Shown here: positions 28,450-37,614 of the stretch, piece by piece | Numbering within the stretch: position 1 is the first letter of the stretch | How the letters are laid out: each line of letters begins with the position of its first letter | Origin: Paenibacillus pini JCM 16418 | GTDB lineage: Bacteria > Bacillota > Bacilli > Paenibacillales > Paenibacillaceae | NCBI RefSeq assembly: GCF_000576305.1 | Contig: NZ_BAVZ01000005.1 | Span: 62,001 to 126,000, forward strand | Direction: 5' to 3' | Length of the DNA stretch: 64,000 nucleotides | The notes under the pieces: generated by a model | Seen by the model: the letters and a program-made list of their open reading frames with translations, nothing else | Databases searched by the model: none | What the model was told of the DNA's origin: nothing | Translations under genes and position numbers: made by a program

Positions 28450-29439
28450 ATGAGCAAGCCTATTCTTGAAATTAAAGATTTACGCACTCATTTCTTTACA
28501 GATCGAGGTGAAATTCCTGCGGTAGATGGGATCGACCTGTACATTCAGCCAGGAGAAGTACTTGGTGTGGTAGGCGAGTCTGGCTGCGGTAAGAGTGTAA
28601 CTTCGCTGTCTGTGCTCAAGCTGATTCCACAGCCCCCTGGCAAAATCGTCAGCGGCTCCATTGTGTTCAAGGGGAAAGATATTGTCCCGCTCAAAGAGAG
28701 CGAGATGCGTAAAATTCGGGGCAACTCGATATCTATGGTTTTTCAGGAGCCCATGTCTTCGCTTAATCCGCTGTTTACGGTAGGTCACCAAATTGGGGAG
28801 ACCATTCGGCTTCACCGAGGCAAGAGTCATAAGGAGGCCCGAATTCACACGCTGGATATGCTGAGAAAAGTAGGAATCGCAAGTCCTGATGCCATCCTTA
28901 ATGAGTATCCTCATCGTCTCTCGGGTGGTATGCGCCAGCGGGTCATGATCGCGATGTCGATCGCTTGCAGCCCGGAGCTGCTGATCGCGGATGAGCCGAC
29001 GACAGCGCTTGATGTGACGATTCAGGCGCAGATTCTAGATCTGATCCGGCGATTGAATGAGGAGCAGGGCATGGCCGTCATGCTGATTACGCATGATCTA
29101 GGTGTGGTTGCGGAGATGTGCCATCGTGTAGCGGTGATGTATGCAGGCAAGGTGGTGGAGGAAGGAAGTGTGCATGACATTTTCAAAAATCCACTTCATC
29201 CGTATACGCAGGGCCTGATCCAGTCTGTTCCACGAATGAGTGAGACCCGCGAGCGTCTGTACTCCATTCCGGGCAATGTACCTGTGCTCAGCATGTCGCT
29301 CCGAGGCTGCCGCTTTGCTGCACGCTGTGAGCATGTGATGCCAAGATGTCTTGAGGCAATTCCACATTTATCGCAGCAGGAAGAGGGGCATAGCTGCCGC
29401 TGCTGGCTCTATGAAAGCACACAGGAGGATGCTGTATGA
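28450..29439 (+). CDS. oppD: oligopeptide ABC transporter ATP-binding protein OppD-like
   Basis: A 329-residue ATPase: Walker [13 protein letters not shown]-loop [11 protein letters not shown], signature [14 protein letters not shown], Walker [15 protein letters not shown] and switch LITHDLGVV. The C-terminal oligopeptide/dipeptide extension has [13 protein letters not shown] and a Cys-containing tail ([14 protein letters not shown]). Such tails carry an iron-sulfur cluster in related proteins. It powers uptake together with OppF. Its stop overlaps the next ATG by 4 nt. Whether the operon imports oligopeptides, dipeptides or nickel complexes cannot be decided from the ATPase. Confidence 0.93.
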   Translation: MSKPILEIKDLRTHFFTDRGEIPAVDGIDLYIQPGEVLGVVGESGCGKSVTSLSVLKLIPQPPGKIVSGSIVFKGKDIVPLKESEMRKIRGNSISMVFQEPMSSLNPLFTVGHQIGETIRLHRGKSHKEARIHTLDMLRKVGIASPDAILNEYPHRLSGGMRQRVMIAMSIACSPELLIADEPTTALDVTIQAQILDLIRRLNEEQGMAVMLITHDLGVVAEMCHRVAVMYAGKVVEEGSVHDIFKNPLHPYTQGLIQSVPRMSETRERLYSIPGNVPVLSMSLRGCRFAARCEHVMPRCLEAIPHLSQQEEGHSCRCWLYESTQEDAV

Positions 29440-30422
29440 GCGAGACATTACTTGAGGTTCAGCACTTGAAGAAGTATTTTCCTATTCAAAAAGGACTTTG
29501 GAACAAGACACATGGCCATGTCAAAGCAGTAGATGATATTTCGTTCAGCGTACACAAGGGTGAAACCTTTGGGCTCGTAGGGGAGAGTGGTTGCGGTAAA
29601 TCAACAACAGGCCGCGCACTACTCAGACTCATTGAGCCTAGTGAAGGCAAGGTGTTCTTCGAAGGCAAGGAGATTACAGGCTTATCTGCAGAAGGAATGC
29701 GTAAGCAGCGTAGGGATATGCAGATCGTATTTCAAGATCCTTACTCTTCATTGGACCCTCGTCACAGTGTGCAACGAATATTGGAGGAGCCGCTGATCGT
29801 CCATGGTGTAACGAGCCGTAAAGAACGGCAGCAGCGGATCGAACGGCTAGTTGAAGTTGTAGGGCTATCGCGGTCTCATCTCCATCGATATCCCCATCAA
29901 TTTTCAGGTGGACAGAGACAGCGGATTGGCATTGCTAGGGCGCTGGCGCTTCAGCCTAAGCTTATCGTGGCCGATGAGCCTGTATCTGCGCTGGATGTCT
30001 CGATTCAATCGCAGGTCATCAATCTGCTTCAAGATTTACAAAGTGAATTCGGACTCACCTATATATTCATCGCCCATGATCTGAGCGTAGTGAAGCATAT
30101 CTGCGATCGTGTTGCGGTCATGTATCTTGGCCGAATTGTGGAAATTGCCGACAAGGAGAAGCTGTATGCTGATCCTCAGCATCCCTACACACAGGCACTA
30201 CTCTCGGCAGTTCCAGAGCCTGATCCCGATGTGAAGCCTAAGCGAATTATTCTGCAGGGTGAAGTACCCAGTCCTGCGAATGCGCCGATCGGCTGTGCAT
30301 TTAATACACGTTGTCCGAAGGTGATGGATGTATGTCGAACCGATCGACCCCCATTACGGGACACAGGTGAAGGACATTCAACGGCCTGTCACTTATATAC
30401 GGGAGCAGCAGAAGTCGTCTAA
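29436..30422 (+). CDS. oppF: oligopeptide ABC transporter ATP-binding protein OppF-like
   Basis: A 328-residue ATPase: Walker [25 protein letters not shown], signature FSGGQRQRIGIARALAL, Walker B LIVADEPVSALDVS and IFIAHDLSVVKH. The C-terminal segment HPYTQALLSAVPEPDP is followed by a Cys-containing tail (GCAFNTRCPKVMDVC). It forms a heterodimer with OppD. The substrate-binding protein follows after 85 bp, which hold the binding protein's ribosome site. Confidence 0.94.
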   Translation: MSETLLEVQHLKKYFPIQKGLWNKTHGHVKAVDDISFSVHKGETFGLVGESGCGKSTTGRALLRLIEPSEGKVFFEGKEITGLSAEGMRKQRRDMQIVFQDPYSSLDPRHSVQRILEEPLIVHGVTSRKERQQRIERLVEVVGLSRSHLHRYPHQFSGGQRQRIGIARALALQPKLIVADEPVSALDVSIQSQVINLLQDLQSEFGLTYIFIAHDLSVVKHICDRVAVMYLGRIVEIADKEKLYADPQHPYTQALLSAVPEPDPDVKPKRIILQGEVPSPANAPIGCAFNTRCPKVMDVCRTDRPPLRDTGEGHSTACHLYTGAAEVV

Positions 30423-30507
30423 TCCGTAAATCAAGGCTTCAATGCAGGCAATGAACGGTTGCCGCATGCAAGTATACTATTTTGAATTCAAGAGAGGGGT
30501 ATGACGA

Positions 30508-32163
30508 ATGAAGCGATGGACAAGTTCTTTTCTAGCGGTTTCCATGACGGTCGTATTCGCATTGACTGGCTGCGGTGACACAACATCTTCAACCGAGCCG
30601 AAGAAAACAGATAGCACGGAGACAACCAAAGAAACAGATAAAAAGGATGCTAAGAAGCAGGATACGTTGGTCGTCGGTCGAGGCTCAGATTCCGTTTCCC
30701 TCGACCCTGCGATTGTAACTGATGGTGAATCTCTCAAGATCGGCCAACAAGTATTTGACTCCTTGCTAGAATACAAAGAGGGATCAACAGAGGTTGTACC
30801 TGCATTAGCCGATAGCTATCAGGTATCACCTGACGGACTTAAATATTCGTTTAAACTTCGCCAAGGTGTTAAATTCCATGATGGGACAGACTTCAACGCA
30901 GATGCGGTGGTATTCAACTTTACACGCTGGAGTGATCCTAAGAGTGAATTCAAATTTAAAGAGGATTCCTTTGACTATTATGATTCCATGTTCGGACCTG
31001 ATGGCAATCGCATTATCAAACATGTGAAAGCTGTAGATGCGAATACGGTGGAGTTCACACTTAGCCAGCCACAAGCACCTTTCCTGCAAAATATCGCTAT
31101 GACCTGCTTCGGCATTGCTAGTCCTAAAGCGATTCAGGAGAAGAAGGAGAACTTTAAGAATGAGCCTGTAGGCACAGGGCCTTTTGTCTTCAAAGAGTGG
31201 AAGCATAATGATTCCATTACGCTGGAGAAGAATCCAAACTATTGGAAAGAAGGGCTTCCTAAAATAAATAAAGTCATTGTACGTTCAATTCCTGATAACT
31301 CTGCTCGTTTCAATGCCTTGCAGAACGGCGAAATTGACTTAATGGAAGATTTGAATCCGGATGATTTATCCGTATTAGAGAGCAAAAGTGACTTACAGAA
31401 GATTGATCGTCCTTCCTTCAATATTGGATACCTTGGCTTTAACCTCAAGAAGAAGCCTTTTGATGATGTAAAAGTGAGAATCGCGCTTAGCTATGCTGTA
31501 AATAAACAAGGAATCGTCGATGCTTTCTTTGCCGGACAGGCAACGCCAGCGATAAACCCGATGCCTCCTACATTATGGGGCTACAATGACAGCATTAAGG
31601 ATTATCCATATGATTTGGAACAAGCGAAGAAGCTTCTTGCTGAAGCCGGCTATCCGAATGGACTCCCTGATCCAATCACATTCTATGCGATGCCAGTATC
31701 TCGTCCTTATATGCCAGATGGTAAGAAGGTGGCTGAAGCCATCCAAGCCGATTTCGAGAAAATCGGTGTCAAAGTCAAGATTGAATCGCCAGACTGGGCT
31801 ACGTATTTGGATGATACCAAAGTCGGTGCCAAAGACGACGTTTATATCATGGGCTGGACCGGAGACAACGGAGACCCAGATAACTTTATTTACACTTTGC
31901 TTGATAAAGATTCTATTCCAGGCAACAACCGCAGCTTTTACGTAAACGAAGAGCTTCATAAAATTCTAGTTGCAGCTCAGCAGCAGGTTGATCAGGATAA
32001 GCGGGTTGAACTGTACAAACAAGCTCAAGAGATCATTAAGAAAGATGCACCTTGGATACCTCTCGTGCATTCGACGCCAATACTTGCCGCTAAGGCGAGT
32101 GTTAAAGGGTTTGTTCCTTCTCCTACGGGAACAGAAGCTTATGCAAATATCTATTTCGAATAA
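30508..32163 (+). CDS. peptide-binding lipoprotein (SBP family 5)
   Basis: A 551-residue lipoprotein. The signal peptide ends at the lipobox LTGCGD, followed by a Thr/Lys/Glu-rich tether. The family 5 solute-binding fold has LVVGRGSDSVSLDPAIVTDG, YKFSLRQGVKFHDGTDFNAD-type sequence (here SFKLRQGVKFHDGTDFNAD), GTGPFVFKEWKHND and YVNEELHKIL. It captures peptides outside the membrane and delivers them to the permeases. The WTGDNGDPDNF segment resembles dipeptide-binding DppA-like proteins. Its place between the ATPases and permeases is unusual but is kept in some Paenibacillus-type operons. Confidence 0.93.
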   Translation: MKRWTSSFLAVSMTVVFALTGCGDTTSSTEPKKTDSTETTKETDKKDAKKQDTLVVGRGSDSVSLDPAIVTDGESLKIGQQVFDSLLEYKEGSTEVVPALADSYQVSPDGLKYSFKLRQGVKFHDGTDFNADAVVFNFTRWSDPKSEFKFKEDSFDYYDSMFGPDGNRIIKHVKAVDANTVEFTLSQPQAPFLQNIAMTCFGIASPKAIQEKKENFKNEPVGTGPFVFKEWKHNDSITLEKNPNYWKEGLPKINKVIVRSIPDNSARFNALQNGEIDLMEDLNPDDLSVLESKSDLQKIDRPSFNIGYLGFNLKKKPFDDVKVRIALSYAVNKQGIVDAFFAGQATPAINPMPPTLWGYNDSIKDYPYDLEQAKKLLAEAGYPNGLPDPITFYAMPVSRPYMPDGKKVAEAIQADFEKIGVKVKIESPDWATYLDDTKVGAKDDVYIMGWTGDNGDPDNFIYTLLDKDSIPGNNRSFYVNEELHKILVAAQQQVDQDKRVELYKQAQEIIKKDAPWIPLVHSTPILAAKASVKGFVPSPTGTEAYANIYFE

Positions 32164-32184
32164 CAATCGGCAGGTGATTCCTTC

Positions 32185-33189
32185 GTGAGCTCATATGTAT
32201 TGAAACGTCTGTTGATTCTTATTCCCGTATTGCTAGGGATGACGCTCATCGTATTCTCTATTATTCATGCTATTCCGGGAGATCCGGCCGAAACCATTCT
32301 TGGGCAAAAGGCAACCGAGCAATCGAAGGAGGCACTTCGGCTACAGCTAGGGCTTAACAAGCCTTGGTTACAGCAGTATGCGACGTATCTAGGCGATCTG
32401 TTTAGAGGAGACTTGGGAAATTCGATCCGTACGAAGGCTTCCATCGCCACCGAAATATTGCCTTATCTTGCGGCTACACTTGAGCTGACGGTTACGAGTA
32501 TGCTCTTTGCCACTTTTGTTGGCGTAAATGCCGGAATTATAAGTGCTTGGCGGCAAAATTTTTGGTCGGATTACACGCTTATGATTATAGCTCTGATGGG
32601 TGTGTCGATGCCCATCTTCTGGCTGGGGCTGATGGAGCAGTGGATATTCTCAATCAAACTCCACTGGCTGCCTTCCATCGGGCGTATGGATCAGCGTGAT
32701 CCTGTGGAGAGCATTACAAATATGTATATCATTGATGCGATGCTTAGTGGCCGCTGGGATCAAGTATGGACCGTGATGAAGCACTTGATTCTACCGAGTA
32801 TTGCGCTTGGTACAATCCCAATGGCAGTAATCGCCCGCATGACACGCTCAAGTATGCTTGAAGTGATGAAATTGGATTTTGTACGTACCGCGAAAGCCAA
32901 GGGCTTGTCCATGTTCTTCGTTGTGTATAAGCATGCATTGAAGAATGCCTCCATTCCTGTCTTAACGGTGATTGGACTACAGACGGGTGCATTACTTGGA
33001 GGTGCGGTGCTGACAGAAACGATCTTTGCTTGGCCGGGGGTAGGACGCTACATTTACGAAGCGATTAGCTCTCGTGATTACCCAGTCATTCAGAGTGGAA
33101 TCCTCATTATTGCCTTTATCTTCGTCGTCATTAATTTGATTGTGGATCTGCTGTATGCCTTCATTGATCCACGCATCCAGTACAAATAG
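32185..33189 (+). CDS. peptide ABC transporter permease (OppB/DppB type)
   Basis: A 334-residue permease with six transmembrane helices. The N-terminus SYVLKRLLILIPVLLGMTLI is followed by HAIPGDPAETILGQ. The EAA loop, MLEVMKLDFVRTAKAKGLS, contacts the ATPase. The C-terminal helix includes AFIFVVINLIVDLLYAFIDP. GTG start after CAGGTGATT, 21 bp after the binding protein. It forms the channel with the next gene product. Confidence 0.93.
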   Translation: MSSYVLKRLLILIPVLLGMTLIVFSIIHAIPGDPAETILGQKATEQSKEALRLQLGLNKPWLQQYATYLGDLFRGDLGNSIRTKASIATEILPYLAATLELTVTSMLFATFVGVNAGIISAWRQNFWSDYTLMIIALMGVSMPIFWLGLMEQWIFSIKLHWLPSIGRMDQRDPVESITNMYIIDAMLSGRWDQVWTVMKHLILPSIALGTIPMAVIARMTRSSMLEVMKLDFVRTAKAKGLSMFFVVYKHALKNASIPVLTVIGLQTGALLGGAVLTETIFAWPGVGRYIYEAISSRDYPVIQSGILIIAFIFVVINLIVDLLYAFIDPRIQYK

Positions 33190-33199
33190 GGGGTAGGCT

Positions 33200-34093
33200 A
33201 TGACACAATTATCGATTAACCAAAGCTCTGACACGATTGCTATTCATGAAGTGTCTGGCCCTTGGCGTGATGCGTGGAAGGCTTTTCGTAAAAATAAAAC
33301 AGCATTGCTCGGGCTTGGACTCATCCTATTCTTTATCATTATTGCGATCATTGCTCCGTACATTGCTCCATATGGGTACAAAGATCAACAGTTGATGGAT
33401 CGCCTTAAGCCTCCTTCATCGGCACACTGGTTCGGAACGGATGATTTTGGACGTGATTTATTCACTAGGGTATTGTTCGGAGCACGAATTTCACTCTGGG
33501 TGGGGTTCTTCTCGGTCATAGGCTCCATTGTGGTAGGTACAGTGCTGGGAATTCTAGCAGGCTATTATGGGAAATGGGCAGATATGCTGATATCAAGATT
33601 ATTTGATATTGTGCTCGCATTCCCTAGCATATTGCTCGCAATAGCTATCGTAGCGATCCTAGGTCCATCATTACAAAATGCACTGTATGCCATCGCGATC
33701 GTTAACATTCCCACGTATGGTAGGCTTGTACGAGCTAAGGTACTCAGTCTGAAGAATGAGGAGTACATTATGTCGGCTAAGGCCATTGGGATGAAAAATA
33801 ATCGCATTCTCTTCAGCCACATTTTGCCGAACAGCCTTACACCCATTATTGTACAGGGAACACTGGGCATAGCCACGGCTATCATCGAAGCGGCAGCACT
33901 AGGATTCCTTGGGCTGGGAGCTCAGCCGCCCGATCCAGAATGGGGTAAGATGCTATCGGATTCGAGACAGTTTATTCAGAAAGCACCTTGGACGGTTGTG
34001 TTTCCCGGTGTATCCATCATGCTGACGGTTCTTGGATTTAATCTGATGGGTGACGGTTTGCGTGATGTGCTTGATCCACGGATGAAGAATTAA
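33200..34093 (+). CDS. peptide ABC transporter permease (OppC/DppC type)
   Basis: A 297-residue permease. A cytosolic N-tail ends WKAFRKNKTALLGLGLILF, a family hallmark. It continues HWFGTDDFGRDLFTRVLFGA, then the EAA loop EEYIMSAKAIGMKNNRILFS, and ends FNLMGDGLRDVLDPRMKN. It is the last gene of the importer operon; a terminator follows 17 bp on. Confidence 0.94.
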   Translation: MTQLSINQSSDTIAIHEVSGPWRDAWKAFRKNKTALLGLGLILFFIIIAIIAPYIAPYGYKDQQLMDRLKPPSSAHWFGTDDFGRDLFTRVLFGARISLWVGFFSVIGSIVVGTVLGILAGYYGKWADMLISRLFDIVLAFPSILLAIAIVAILGPSLQNALYAIAIVNIPTYGRLVRAKVLSLKNEEYIMSAKAIGMKNNRILFSHILPNSLTPIIVQGTLGIATAIIEAAALGFLGLGAQPPDPEWGKMLSDSRQFIQKAPWTVVFPGVSIMLTVLGFNLMGDGLRDVLDPRMKN

Positions 34094-34109
34094 AATATTG
34101 GTGTGAAAC

Positions 34110-34165
34110 AAGGGAGTCCCTTTCTCGGATCTGTATAGATCCAAGAAGGGGCTCCTTTTCAATGT
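34110..34165 (+). terminator. terminator of the peptide importer operon
   Basis: A long stem, AAGGGAG.CCC.TTCT.GGATC against GATCC.AGAA.GGG.TCCTTTT, with a T-rich end. Confidence 0.85.
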
Positions 34166-34245
34166 GAACTCGGTTATATTGGGAATATGTAACTTTTATT
34201 CCATTCATACGTGATTAGAGTGAGGGGAGGTGTTGCGGGAAATAA

Positions 34246-34440
34246 ACCCTGCTCCGATTCGATCCTCTTTTGTCTGCCCTCGTTCTACAATATATAGACA
34301 AAAATGGAATTCGTCTATATGGTGTTGTCGTGACAGGTCCGTTCAAAGAACTGCTGAAGCTTAAGGATCAATCGGACATCGCGTATATGGGTATCGCTCA
34401 AGTTGAATTATGGAAATGGGATCGAACCATTATCTTGTAA
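34246..34440 (+). pseudogene. remnant of an anti-sigma factor C-terminal domain
   Basis: An open stretch of 64 codons without a start reads FDPLLSALVLQYIDKNGIRL, then YGVVVTGPFKELLKL and AQVELWKWDRTIIL before TAA. The VVVTGPFKELLKL and VELW segments resemble the Sigma_reg_C domain of membrane anti-sigma factors in Paenibacillus. No N-terminal part or sigma gene is nearby. Its end overlaps the 3' end of the opposing RibD-like gene by 11 bp. Likely a decayed gene fragment; the family assignment is from memory of the motif only. Confidence 0.45.
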
Positions 34441-34978
34441 CGTAGGTCAGCTCGACCATGCCATCCACCGTTCTGGTTTGCTGTAATCTTAGTTTAGTTT
34501 CTGCATGCTGTCCGAGGAATAGTGGGATACCGTCACCCAGAATCGTTGGAATCATCGTTATCACATACGTATCAATGAGATGATGTTCCATAAAGATTTC
34601 GATGAGTTTGCCACCACCTACGAGCCATATATCCTGCCCTGGTTGAAGTTTAAGCTGCTTCACAAATTCAGGAATATCTTCATTAATAAATGTTACATGC
34701 TCATCCGGTTCGTGGGGAGTGGTTGTAGCTACATAACTTTTTTTACCCTGATAGGCCCAAGCATCCGGAGATAGCTCATGAATGATTTGTTCGTATGTAG
34801 TCCGTCCCATGATAACAGTATCAATCGTTTGGTAAAATTGTTCGTATCCATTCTCGGAATCTACATCCTCCGTAGGAGGCTGATCTCCATGTCCGCTTAA
34901 CCAATCTACTGCACCGTTTGCTCTAGCAATATAACCATCCAGACTTGCAGCAATATACAGAACGACTTTTCTACTCAT
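34430..34978 (-). CDS. dihydrofolate reductase-fold (RibD C-terminal type) protein
   Basis: A 182-residue protein: KVVLYIAASLDGYIARANGA at the N-terminus, DTVIMGRTTYEQI in the centre, then DIWLVGGGKLIEIFMEHHLI and TIPTILGDGIPLFLG. This is the YyaP/YwjB-like RibD_C family, with a DHFR-like NADPH fold. Physiological substrates are mostly unknown; true folate or riboflavin roles are unlikely because of its stand-alone context. It starts after GGGAGG. Confidence 0.88.
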   Translation of the reverse strand: MSRKVVLYIAASLDGYIARANGAVDWLSGHGDQPPTEDVDSENGYEQFYQTIDTVIMGRTTYEQIIHELSPDAWAYQGKKSYVATTTPHEPDEHVTFINEDIPEFVKQLKLQPGQDIWLVGGGKLIEIFMEHHLIDTYVITMIPTILGDGIPLFLGQHAETKLRLQQTRTVDGMVELTYVTR

Positions 34979-35152
34979 ATTCGTTTAGACCTCCCAAATG
35001 AATTAGCTTGAACAGATGAAATGTATACAATGGAGTTCACTTTTAAGCTGTAAAGGGTAAGATTAGAATAACATATATGCAATACATTTATGGTTCATAG
35101 ATAAAATCGCTTATAATAGAAAGAAATGAATCCTGGATTGGGGAGTACTGGA

Positions 35153-36568
35153 ATGAACATCAATGATAAGAGAGAACATCGGCAGTACCCTGAACAAACC
35201 AGGGTAGATGCCTCAAGGGCTACATATGAACGGGATTATTCGCGACTGATACACTCACCTACATTTCGTCGGTTGCAGGGAAAGTCGCAAGTGTTCGGTG
35301 CCGGTACCGGAGATTATTATCGTACACGGCTTACGCATTCGCTAGAAGTAGCGCAGATTGCACGCGAAGCAGCTAGAAGTTTAATTCGCACGCATCCAGA
35401 AATTATTGTTGAACAGGCGAGCAACCCGGGGCTTGTGATTGACCCAGAGGTGGTTGAATGTGCTGCCATCGCCCATGACTTTGGTCATCCTCCGTTTGGA
35501 CATAAGGGTGAAGAGGTGCTCGACGATATTCTGGATCAGTTAATTGAGACGAAAGCCAGAGAAATCCTTAAGGGTGGAGTGGGTGAAGTCACACCTCAAG
35601 TATTAGAAAAGGTATGGGGTGGCTTGAAGCAAAAGTACGAGCATTTTGAAGGCAACGCACATAACTTCCGTTTGATTATGTTTTTAGAGAAGCGGGAGAA
35701 TATTGACGGTCTGAATCTATCAGATGCCGTATTGCTCGGGGTTAATAAATATCCTTTTCCCGGAACACAGAGCAAGAAGGGGCTATACCAGCATGAATGG
35801 AACTATATTTCGCAAATTCGTGATCGCTGGAACATTCCCGCAGGCAAGAAAACGTTAGAAGCTCAGCTTATGGATCTCTGCGATGATATTGCTTATTCTG
35901 CCCATGATCTTGAGGATGGGATCAAGGCGGGTAAGATTGAAGTCCATGAGCATTTCATGCATGATCCGCATAATATCAGTCATATTGTAGAGAAGATTAC
36001 TACACTAGAAGACTCCTTCTGGGTAGGCTGGCAAGAAGAGCAGATTAAGGCTAAAGTCGAAAGCGTATTAGAATCCTTTTTACAGGTATGGAAGGAGAAG
36101 CTTCCTTCGTGTGAGCATGATTATTCTAGGACGAGACGAGAAGTTAAGGCGTTCTGGGTCAGCTTATTTGTAAGTCGGCTTGGCGTGATTGAGGATGGCG
36201 ATTGGAAAAAGGTCACTTTTGTACGGGAAGGCTTGGAAGATCTGGATATGCTGCGCACGGTGAGTGTCCTAAAGAGCTTTGCATGGGTCACGATGATTCG
36301 TGACCTCAGAGTACAGCGTCTGCAAAAGCGAAGCGAGTGGATGATTCGTCGGCTCTGGCTTGCTTTTCAGGACCCGACCACTTCGAAATCGATTATTCCT
36401 TCGGATTGGCTCCGCCGTTTTGAGCGAGATCAAGCCAGCGCCCATCCGATGTGGACATGGGAGCATATGATTATTGATTATATTGCTGGTATGACCGATG
36501 CCTTTGCCGAGAAAATATATAATGAATTATATGGTCTGAAGGTTGGTTCAATCTATGACTTGGATTAA
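35153..36568 (+). CDS. dNTP triphosphohydrolase (dGTPase-like, HD superfamily)
   Basis: About 471 residues. HD-domain metal ligands are visible: the first His in YRTRLTHSLEVAQIAREAAR, the HD pair in AAIAHDFGHPPFGHKGEE and the distal Asp in LCDDIAYSAHDLEDG. RLQGKSQVFG is the typical N-terminal motif. The enzyme converts dNTPs to deoxynucleosides and triphosphate. The start at 35153 is favoured by GGGGAG 7 nt upstream; ATG 35126 is in frame but weaker. The stop overlaps the methyltransferase start by 14 nt. Confidence 0.93.
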   Translation: MNINDKREHRQYPEQTRVDASRATYERDYSRLIHSPTFRRLQGKSQVFGAGTGDYYRTRLTHSLEVAQIAREAARSLIRTHPEIIVEQASNPGLVIDPEVVECAAIAHDFGHPPFGHKGEEVLDDILDQLIETKAREILKGGVGEVTPQVLEKVWGGLKQKYEHFEGNAHNFRLIMFLEKRENIDGLNLSDAVLLGVNKYPFPGTQSKKGLYQHEWNYISQIRDRWNIPAGKKTLEAQLMDLCDDIAYSAHDLEDGIKAGKIEVHEHFMHDPHNISHIVEKITTLEDSFWVGWQEEQIKAKVESVLESFLQVWKEKLPSCEHDYSRTRREVKAFWVSLFVSRLGVIEDGDWKKVTFVREGLEDLDMLRTVSVLKSFAWVTMIRDLRVQRLQKRSEWMIRRLWLAFQDPTTSKSIIPSDWLRRFERDQASAHPMWTWEHMIIDYIAGMTDAFAEKIYNELYGLKVGSIYDLD

Positions 36569-37511
36569 TGACATTGGAAGAAATCAAACGAATCACATTT
36601 ATGTCTATTCATTTCACGAGACAGAGCGAGATTTATGCCGGATGGAAATGAGATCTCTGTTCGGACAAGCTCCCTCTTCTGAGCATCTGATATATAGTGA
36701 TCGGCAGGTCGATCCGGATCGGAGTCCCTTCCTATCCTTACGTATGGATGTGATTTACTCAGGCAGTACTGTTGATGAAATTGCCAAGCAGGCTGCATCG
36801 CAACAGTTACCTGAGGAAGCTACCTTCAAAGTGATGTATGTAAAGGCTGGAGACTCGTACTCTTATGACGAGCAAAGAGGGCTGGAGCGGTTAATTGGCA
36901 GCCGAATTCAAGGTAAGGCCGAAATGAAGCAACCGGATGTAACCTTGGGTTTACTGGCAGTGGATGGTCGGTGGATGTTCGGAAGCTGTGAGTTTCCTAA
37001 GCGAGATTGGCTGAAGCATAAGCATAAGCCGCAGAACTATTCGACAGGACTAAGTATTACGGTAGCTAGATCACTCCTTAATATAGCGGTACCTGATGCG
37101 CGAAACTGCAAGGTGATTGATCCTTGCTGCGGTATGGGCAATGTTCTGATTGAAGGACTGTCGATGGGGATGGATATTGTTGGCGGTGATTTAAACCCGC
37201 TTGCTGTTAAAGGAGCTAGAGTGAATCTCAAGCACTTTGGATATCCAGAGGTCGTTAGTCTTAAAGATATGAACGAGATAGAAGGCAGGTATGATGCCGC
37301 CATACTTGATATGCCATATAATCTTTGCTCGGTCATTTCGGGCGAGGATCAACATGAAATGCTAAGCAGCCTGAGAAGAATGACGAAGCGAGCAATGGTT
37401 GTGTCTACGCAGGATATTCATAATACGCTAGTGGAAGCAGGCTTCACGATTGTGGACGAGGGGAAGCTGGCAAAAGGAAACTTTGTGCGAAATCTATGGC
37501 TCTGTATATGA
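36555..37511 (+). CDS. putative RNA methyltransferase (UPF0020/TRM11-like)
   Basis: About 318 residues. The C-terminal half is a Rossmann methyltransferase: AdoMet motif I VIDPCCGMGNVLIEGL, motif II GGDLNPLAVKGARVNL and the catalytic LDMPYN in place of NPPY. The last fits UPF0020-type guanosine-N2 methylases. The N-terminal half (ETERDLCRMEMRSLFG) is a THUMP-like RNA-binding candidate. An SAM-dependent tRNA or rRNA methyltransferase is the best call; the exact site is unknown. The ATG at 36555 overlaps the preceding gene. Confidence 0.82.
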   Translation: MTWINDIGRNQTNHIYVYSFHETERDLCRMEMRSLFGQAPSSEHLIYSDRQVDPDRSPFLSLRMDVIYSGSTVDEIAKQAASQQLPEEATFKVMYVKAGDSYSYDEQRGLERLIGSRIQGKAEMKQPDVTLGLLAVDGRWMFGSCEFPKRDWLKHKHKPQNYSTGLSITVARSLLNIAVPDARNCKVIDPCCGMGNVLIEGLSMGMDIVGGDLNPLAVKGARVNLKHFGYPEVVSLKDMNEIEGRYDAAILDMPYNLCSVISGEDQHEMLSSLRRMTKRAMVVSTQDIHNTLVEAGFTIVDEGKLAKGNFVRNLWLCI

Positions 37512-37539
37512 AAATACACTATGAAAATACACTATGAAA
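37508..37539 (+). repeat. 2.5 copies of a 13-bp tandem repeat
   Basis: ATGAAAATACACT occurs twice in tandem plus a partial copy, starting on the last codon of the methyltransferase gene. Probably replication slippage. Confidence 0.8.
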
Positions 37540-37544
37540 TGAAA

Positions 37545-37588
37545 CAGAGGATGAATGTTCATACACTGAACACTCATCCTCTGTTTTT
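37545..37588. terminator. bidirectional terminator between convergent genes
   Basis: CAGAGGATGAATGTTC pairs with GAACACTCATCCTCTG (one mismatch) across a 7-nt loop; T run on the plus strand. Confidence 0.88.
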
Positions 37589-37614
37589 ATATTTTGTATT
37601 TAACGAATAATGAT

